Positions 6,812-7,106 of a stretch of 7,106 bases of DNA are shown here, in pieces. This stretch comes from Kiritimatiellales bacterium (GTDB lineage: Bacteria; Verrucomicrobiota; Kiritimatiellia; Kiritimatiellales; Tichowtungiaceae), in assembly GCA_028692515.1 (NCBI GenBank), contig JAQUXG010000085.1:1-7106 (forward strand), written 5' to 3'. The stretch's first letter is position 1, and the number at the start of each line of letters is the position of its first letter. Both the position numbers and the translations under genes were made by a program. The notes below the pieces were generated by a model. The model did not search any database and had not been told where the DNA came from. It saw only the letters and a program-made list of their open reading frames with translations.

Positions 6812-6839
6812 AAACGCCCCGTACTACGGGGCGTTTTTT
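6812..6839 (+). terminator. Rho-independent terminator overlapping the end of pyrF
   Basis: AAACGCCCCG (6812-6821) pairs with CGGGGCGTTT (6827-6836) around a TACTA loop and runs into six T (6834-6839). It ends the ribbon-helix-helix transcript on the plus strand. On the minus strand only three T follow the stem, so it would be a weak terminator for pyrF. Confidence 0.9.
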
Positions 6840-7106
6840 ATGTCCGCGAAGATCGCTTGCGCGGCGCCCGCCGGATCTTCCGCCTGCAGGATCGGACGGC
6901 CAACCACCAGATGGGTGGCACCCTGCTGAACAGCGAACGCCGGCGTGGCAACCCGTTTCTGATCGCCGATATCCCCATCCGGCATGCGAATGCCCGGTGT
7001 GACCAGCAGAGCGTTCGGGAATTTTTTTCTCAAGGCACCCGCTTCGTGAGCGCTGGTCACCAGACCGTCGATGCCGGAGGAAATCGCCAGCGCACCCAAC
7101 GCCAAC
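6824..7106 (-). CDS. pyrF: Orotidine 5'-phosphate decarboxylase, C-terminal part
   Basis: Only the last 93 or so codons are present, about 40% of the usual 230-240 residues; the start lies beyond the right edge. The enzyme decarboxylates orotidine 5'-phosphate to UMP, the last step of de novo pyrimidine synthesis in the cytoplasm. Recognition rests on the C-terminal half of the TIM barrel: a G-I-D-G-L-V-T-S-A-H-E-A-G-A-L-R strand and helix, then L-L-V-T-P-G-I-R-M-P-D-G-D-I-G-D-Q-K-R-V-A-T-P, then G-A-T-H-L-V-V-G-R-P-I carrying the phosphate-binding G-R, and Q-A-E-D-P-A near the end. These fit the bacterial type I PyrF family, and no disruption is visible. It runs convergently toward the ribbon-helix-helix gene. 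Its TAG stop (6826-6824) falls in the loop of the shared terminator, and its last few codons form the stem. Confidence 0.95.
   Translation of the reverse strand, partial: LALGALAISSGIDGLVTSAHEAGALRKKFPNALLVTPGIRMPDGDIGDQKRVATPAFAVQQGATHLVVGRPILQAEDPAGAAQAIFADIKNAP

Overview
This is a bacterial chromosome window with seven genes: five complete and two cut by the window edges. The base composition is moderately GC-rich in the genes and AT-rich in the promoters. There are no tRNA or rRNA genes, CRISPR arrays or insertion sequences. The sequence does not name the organism. A rubredoxin-domain protein suggests an anaerobe or microaerophile. The eukaryote-like short Nif3 protein, the vSGLT-type symporter and the repeated TTCCAA-N3-TTGGAA palindromes would fit the Verrucomicrobiota/Kiritimatiellota/Lentisphaerota group. 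That placement is inference only.

Layout. On the minus strand, a Nif3-family gene (start 1393) reads into an EamA/DMT membrane transporter gene (start 644) that leaves the window at base 1. The two overlap by one base (TGATG), so they look co-translated. Divergent from them is a small rubredoxin-domain protein (1502-1837) closed by a strong terminator. Next comes a monocistronic sodium:solute symporter (1994-3898, GTG start) with its own terminator. Then follows a two-gene operon: an ArsR-type winged-helix/SAM-methyltransferase fusion (4010-4957) and, two bases later, S-adenosylhomocysteine hydrolase ahcY (4960-6378). The 204-base gap after ahcY holds three perfect hairpins and a good promoter containing a perfect 10-base palindrome. 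This promoter serves a 60-residue ribbon-helix-helix protein (6583-6765). A terminator beyond it overlaps the 3' end of the convergent pyrF gene (6824 to the right edge).

How the genes may work together. The clearest functional unit is the methyltransferase-regulator/ahcY pair. AhcY removes S-adenosylhomocysteine, the product and inhibitor of SAM-dependent methylation. The upstream protein combines a DNA-binding domain without metal-sensing cysteines with a SAM/SAH-binding fold. It is a plausible sensor and autoregulator of the methyl cycle. The other genes look like independent housekeeping or transport units.

The most unusual DNA-level signal is a short palindrome, TTCCAA-N3-TTGGAA. It occurs three times perfectly and once with one mismatch inside the Nif3 gene, and once more with one mismatch in the methyltransferase gene. 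It is read in different codon frames, so it behaves as a dispersed DNA element rather than a protein motif.
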